From the NCBI GenBank assembly GCA_041920415.1, contig JBHGYD010000050.1:1-51970 (forward strand): a stretch of DNA of 51,970 nucleotides, read 5' to 3'. Position 1 is the stretch's first letter. Each line of letters starts with the position of its first letter. A model generated the notes under the pieces. The model saw only the letters and a program-made list of their open reading frames with translations. It searched no databases and was not told where the DNA came from. The position numbers were made by a program, and so were the translations under genes. Below are positions 49,475-51,970 of this stretch, in pieces. Source of the stretch: JBHGYD01 sp041920415 (lineage in GTDB: Bacteria; Bacillota; Bacilli; Bacillales; Anoxybacillaceae).

Positions 49475-49926
49475 CTACCTTCATCCCCCCACTTTCCAAA
49501 ATGTGAGGAGATAAAAATCCGAGCGCAATCCCTTTTCGTATTACATCTTGTAATGTTTTATAGCGATACGTCACTTGTTCTCCGCGCGCCTCTTGAATCG
49601 CTTTCGTTAATGCATGACCATACAATAGTTCATGAATGGCTGCGCGTCGCACTTTTCTTTGCTTGCGACAAAACGGGGAACACATCCCTTCGCAAAACGG
49701 GCATGTTAAATCAACAAGACGCTGTGCTGTCACCGCAAGCAATGTTTGTTCGATTTCTTGCAATGATACATCAAATTCTAATAGTCGATAAATCGCACCA
49801 ACCGCATTTTTTGTATGCATAGTCGTAAGTACCAAATGACCGGTAAGTGCGGCTCTTACAGAAATTCTTGCCGTTTCTGCATCACGAATCTCACCGACCA
49901 TAATGATATCAGGACAATATATAAAC
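49467..49926 (-). pseudogene. comGA: comGA 3' part, cut off by an integrated element
   Basis: About 153 codons from the C-terminal half of the traffic ATPase that powers pseudopilus assembly. It begins at CPDIIMVGEIRDAETA (Walker B region), continues with AALTGHLVLTTMHT and a tetracysteine-like region (CPFCEGMCSPFC), and runs to the normal stop overlapping comGB. The N-terminal domain and the Walker A loop are missing; upstream of about 49926 the sequence is AT-rich and unrelated. The frame runs on to a TTG at 49931, but this has no RBS. ComGA function is lost unless the element is excised precisely. Confidence 0.85.
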
Positions 49927-50019
49927 AGCAAAACGGATAAAAATAGCTATAAAAACATTGATATATCAGCATTTCTTTAAAACCTAAAAATCACAACATA
50001 TCATATTAGATGTATTTTT

Positions 50020-50050
50020 TGTGGGTGAAATGTGGGTAAAATGTGGGGGG
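50020..50050. repeat. Direct repeats with 11-bp period next to the comGA junction
   Basis: TGTGGGTGAAA (50020-50030), TGTGGGTAAAA (50031-50041) and TGTGGGGGG (50042-50050) stand in tandem about 95 bp from the comGA break. Such short repeats at about one helical turn are typical of arm-type binding sites for tyrosine integrases beside attachment sites. Confidence 0.55.
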
Positions 50051-50063
50051 ATAATCATTATCT

Positions 50064-50101
50064 AAAAACAAGAAGGCAGGAGAATTACTCCGCCTTCTTT
50101 T
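50064..50101 (-). terminator. Terminator at the end of the element's gene cluster
   Basis: Minus-strand stem AGAAGGCGGAG/CTCCTGCCTTCT with one bulge is followed by a T-containing run, beginning just past the last ORF. It separates element transcription from the comG genes. Confidence 0.75.
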
Positions 50102-50102
50102 T

Positions 50103-50333
50103 CTATTGTCTTTCGCTCATTTCGCTAAATAATTTTTCTAAATCCTCTTGCGTTCCTAATATCTCCTCTAGCACAGCTTCAAAGAAAGTGCACGTTGCAA
50201 TCACACCTTCTCTAAATCCCGCTGCTGATTCATTATCCGCCTGCATGGCTTTATATTCTGTTTGTTTCTTTTTAATCAATTCCTGCAATTGTATAAGTTT
50301 ATAAATCATCATTCCTAAAGTTAGTTCTTCCAT
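50103..50333 (-). CDS. Small helical protein of an integrated element
   Basis: 76 residues, helical and charged: LTLGMMIYKLIQLQELIKKK, then GFREGVIATCTFFEAVLEEIL and a C-terminus ending SEMSERQ. No membrane span or known domain. It is 15 bp after the replication-relaxation gene in the same unit. ATG with GGAGGGA upstream. Unknown function; possibly an accessory to the replication or transfer proteins. Confidence 0.65.
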   Translation of the reverse strand: MEELTLGMMIYKLIQLQELIKKKQTEYKAMQADNESAAGFREGVIATCTFFEAVLEEILGTQEDLEKLFSEMSERQ

Positions 50334-50348
50334 GCTGCTGATCCCTCC

Positions 50349-50960
50349 TTAAAAACCTTGTTTACATAGCACTTCATACGGCACCCCATACTCCTTGCAC
50401 CAAGCTACCAATTGTTTCTTTTTCGTGTCCGAAACGGTGTACCACAACAAAATGGGCTCCCCAATCTGCTGGCGCTGTATGAATCGGAACAAGTACGCGT
50501 ACTTCTCCACCTTCCGCTTGTTCTCGACCATCTTTTGCTGAATATCGACTTCCAAGAAGTACATCTGCTCATGATACGTGAACCGCGCGTCAGATACAAC
50601 GCTGTATTCCTTGCCTCCTTCTTTCCACCTTGTTTTCGCTTCCGCTTTCCAGTCATGTGGATAGTGGTAGAAGATATAGATGTCGTTGCGCATGACAATG
50701 TGCTCAAGCGGACTATTTCCCCGTACCGTCGCTTCACCTCCGACCAACTCTGCGCCCTTTTTGTTTAGATAGTACACATCTTCGCCGATCCTCTTTGTGT
50801 TCGTATATTCACGAATGCTTTGCAGCACGCGATTCGCGTTGCGTTTGCTGCCGAGCGAAAACATGTGTTGAAGCTGCGATCGGCTCAATGCACCTAGACT
50901 ACTCAAAGCATATAGTATCTTCATTTGTCGCTCGGTAAGGTTTTCTAACTTTGGCAACAC
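50349..50960 (-). CDS. Replication-relaxation family protein
   Basis: About 203 residues. An N-terminal winged helix (LTERQMKILYALSSLGALSR, QLQHMFSLGSKRNANRVLQS) and a nuclease-like second half (WKAEAKTRWKEG, SVVSDARFTYHEQMYFLEVD, VSDTKKKQLVAWCKEYG) match the replication-relaxation family of Gram-positive integrative elements and plasmids. Start GTG 50958-50960, or TTG three bases on, after GGAGGTG; the frame extends to 51029 inside the ATPase gene. It overlaps the FtsK-like gene by about 62 bp. Predicted to act in element replication or transfer. Confidence 0.75.
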   Translation of the reverse strand: MLPKLENLTERQMKILYALSSLGALSRSQLQHMFSLGSKRNANRVLQSIREYTNTKRIGEDVYYLNKKGAELVGGEATVRGNSPLEHIVMRNDIYIFYHYPHDWKAEAKTRWKEGGKEYSVVSDARFTYHEQMYFLEVDIQQKMVENKRKVEKYAYLFRFIQRQQIGEPILLWYTVSDTKKKQLVAWCKEYGVPYEVLCKQGF

Positions 50961-51970
50961 GATGCACCTCCAATCGTTTTGCCATCTCTTCATCGCTGAT
51001 ATACGGCACTTGAACAATCTTTTTCTCATGCGTTTTGATGATCGCTCGGCCTTTTATGTCCGATGGCAGTTCCTCTGCCCCGTAATCATCAATAGCAACC
51101 ATCGAAGCGTAACCAGCTGGCAAACGGAATGTGATTTTTAAATCCGCGTTCTGTTTGATCTGACGCGGCAAGGTGTCGGAAGTCGGATACTGTGTACAGA
51201 AAATGAGACGCATTCCAAGCGCTCCAGCAATGCGCGCTACCTCTGCAAGAATGTATTGGCACGCCGCGAGCATATCCTTCTGTTCTTTTGTCATGAATTT
51301 GTCTGGTGCAAGCTGTGCTCCTTCGTCAACAATGATGAAAAGACGTTTCCGCAAAGGTGTATCAACAATATTGGTCCATCCATTTTTCTTAAATTCAGCC
51401 ATGCTCCGCTCCATGAGCATGTGAACGATGCGAAGCGCTTCGAATGCTTCCACTGGATCACTAGCGACCTCAATAACTTGCTTTAAATCCCTGTATTTTT
51501 CGAACTCCAATCCTCCTTTTAAATCAATGATAATAAATTCCGCATCATCCGGATGATGTTCAATTAGATACGTCATCATGTTTTTGAGCATAACGGTTTT
51601 TCCGAACCTTGCCGTTCCGCTGAGTGTGCAATGCGGCGTTTTGTCAAAGTCATGGAAGACCCAACCTCTTTCATTTTGGCCAAGTGGAACAACCCAGCCT
51701 TTTCGAGAAGGAACATTTCTATACAGTACTTTTTTAGGGATGTCGTTGTTAAAAACGTCAATGTATAGCCATTTTTTGAATGATACCTCTACCGGCCGAT
51801 CTAGCGTGGAAGAGAGTATCTCCTCGATCGGCTCCAGTACCTTTTTTGGCAGCCCTAATGGCACACGATATACATAACGCACACTATAATCTTTTTGTTC
51901 AGTCGCAATCAGCTTTGGATAGACAAAGTCCTTGCCCTCAACCGCCCCCACTTTGAGGTTTTTGAAAACT
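50899..51970 (-). CDS. FtsK/SpoIIIE-family DNA translocase of an integrated element, 5' end outside window
   Basis: At least 350 residues. Walker A is GTARFGKTVMLKNMMTYLIE (near 115 from the first internal start), Walker B FIIVDEGAQLAP, and IIIDLKGGLEFEKY, LRLIFCTQYPTSDTLPRQIK-type segments of the FtsK superfamily follow. These proteins act as DNA pumps or coupling proteins in integrative elements. The frame stays open to the window edge (VFKNLKVGAVEG), so the start is not certain. The Walker A loop has TARFGKT, which keeps the invariant Gly-Lys-Thr. Confidence 0.85.
   Translation of the reverse strand, partial: VFKNLKVGAVEGKDFVYPKLIATEQKDYSVRYVYRVPLGLPKKVLEPIEEILSSTLDRPVEVSFKKWLYIDVFNNDIPKKVLYRNVPSRKGWVVPLGQNERGWVFHDFDKTPHCTLSGTARFGKTVMLKNMMTYLIEHHPDDAEFIIIDLKGGLEFEKYRDLKQVIEVASDPVEAFEALRIVHMLMERSMAEFKKNGWTNIVDTPLRKRLFIIVDEGAQLAPDKFMTKEQKDMLAACQYILAEVARIAGALGMRLIFCTQYPTSDTLPRQIKQNADLKITFRLPAGYASMVAIDDYGAEELPSDIKGRAIIKTHEKKIVQVPYISDEEMAKRLEVHRVAKVRKPYRATNEDTICFE

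Larger units (their letters stand above)
49927..51970. mobile_element. End of an integrated element inside comGA
   Basis: From the comGA break to the window edge: an att-like region with direct repeats, a terminator, and three minus-strand genes (small ORF, replication-relaxation protein, FtsK/SpoIIIE-like ATPase) typical of integrative or conjugative elements of Gram-positives. The integrase and the other end with the 5' part of comGA are not in the window. Confidence 0.75.

Noticed and set aside
1..51970. CRISPR arrays, tRNA or rRNA genes
   Set aside because: No regularly spaced direct repeats with unique spacers, and no tRNA or rRNA signatures, were seen.

Overview
The window reads as a chromosomal segment of a spore-forming, probably moderately thermophilic member of the Bacillaceae. 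Gene content and order closely follow the spo0A-to-comG interval of Bacillus subtilis. The modest GC content, many TTG/GTG starts and the absence of the sinIR-tasA block would fit an Anoxybacillus- or Geobacillus-like genome; the genus is an inference. Almost everything is on the minus strand.

Layout. 1-4300 is a decayed mobile region: the possible right end of an insertion element that cuts off a uvrX-type Y-family polymerase, paired LexA boxes, a phage lysis cassette (amidase, holin, XhlA), a tail-associated protein, a small phage ORF and a tyrosine recombinase. 4417-24822 is the conserved housekeeping and sporulation core: spo0A, spoIVB, recN, argR/ahrC, tlyA, dxs, ispA, xseB, xseA, folD, nusB, yqhY, accC, accB, the eight-gene spoIIIA operon, yqhV and efp. 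24849-31541 holds papA, aroQ, yqhR, yqhQ, yqhP, yqhO, mntR, splB and a coiled-coil ORF. 31689-37006 is an adenosylcobalamin-dependent ribonucleotide reductase gene (nrdJ) split into four exons by three introns. 37315-45698 holds lipM, yqhL, the glycine-cleavage operon gcvT-gcvPA-gcvPB behind a tandem glycine riboswitch, and yqhH-yqhG. 45781-49931 holds yqzE, aroK and the comG operon from comGG up to a truncated comGA. 49932-51970 is the end of an integrated element (FtsK-like ATPase, replication-relaxation protein, a small ORF) that has cut comGA.

The most notable feature is nrdJ. When the three interruptions are removed at sites chosen from U.G-ended P1 pairing and a terminal G, the four exons give one uninterrupted 856-residue enzyme. 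The introns fall in three of its most conserved segments (GGSR|RGAQ, NPCG|EQPL, APTG|STGT). Intron 1 is a compact ribozyme with no ORF. Intron 2 carries a PD-(D/E)xK-type homing endonuclease gene outside the core, and intron 3 carries a four-zinc-finger HNH endonuclease gene inside a P8-like stem, with its stop codon lying in the ribozyme core. The second notable feature is comGA: the first gene of the DNA-uptake pseudopilus operon is severed by a mobile element while comGB-comGG stay intact, an arrangement resembling phage control of comK in Listeria.

The genes work together in a few blocks: sporulation (Spo0A with a sigma-H promoter and 0A box; SpoIVB signalling; the SpoIIIA channel behind a sigma-E promoter; SplB for spore DNA repair), isoprenoid precursor synthesis (dxs, ispA), acetyl-CoA carboxylase (accBC-yqhY), one-carbon metabolism (folD, gcv operon, lipM lipoylation), deoxyribonucleotide supply (nrdJ, with candidate NrdR boxes) and competence.
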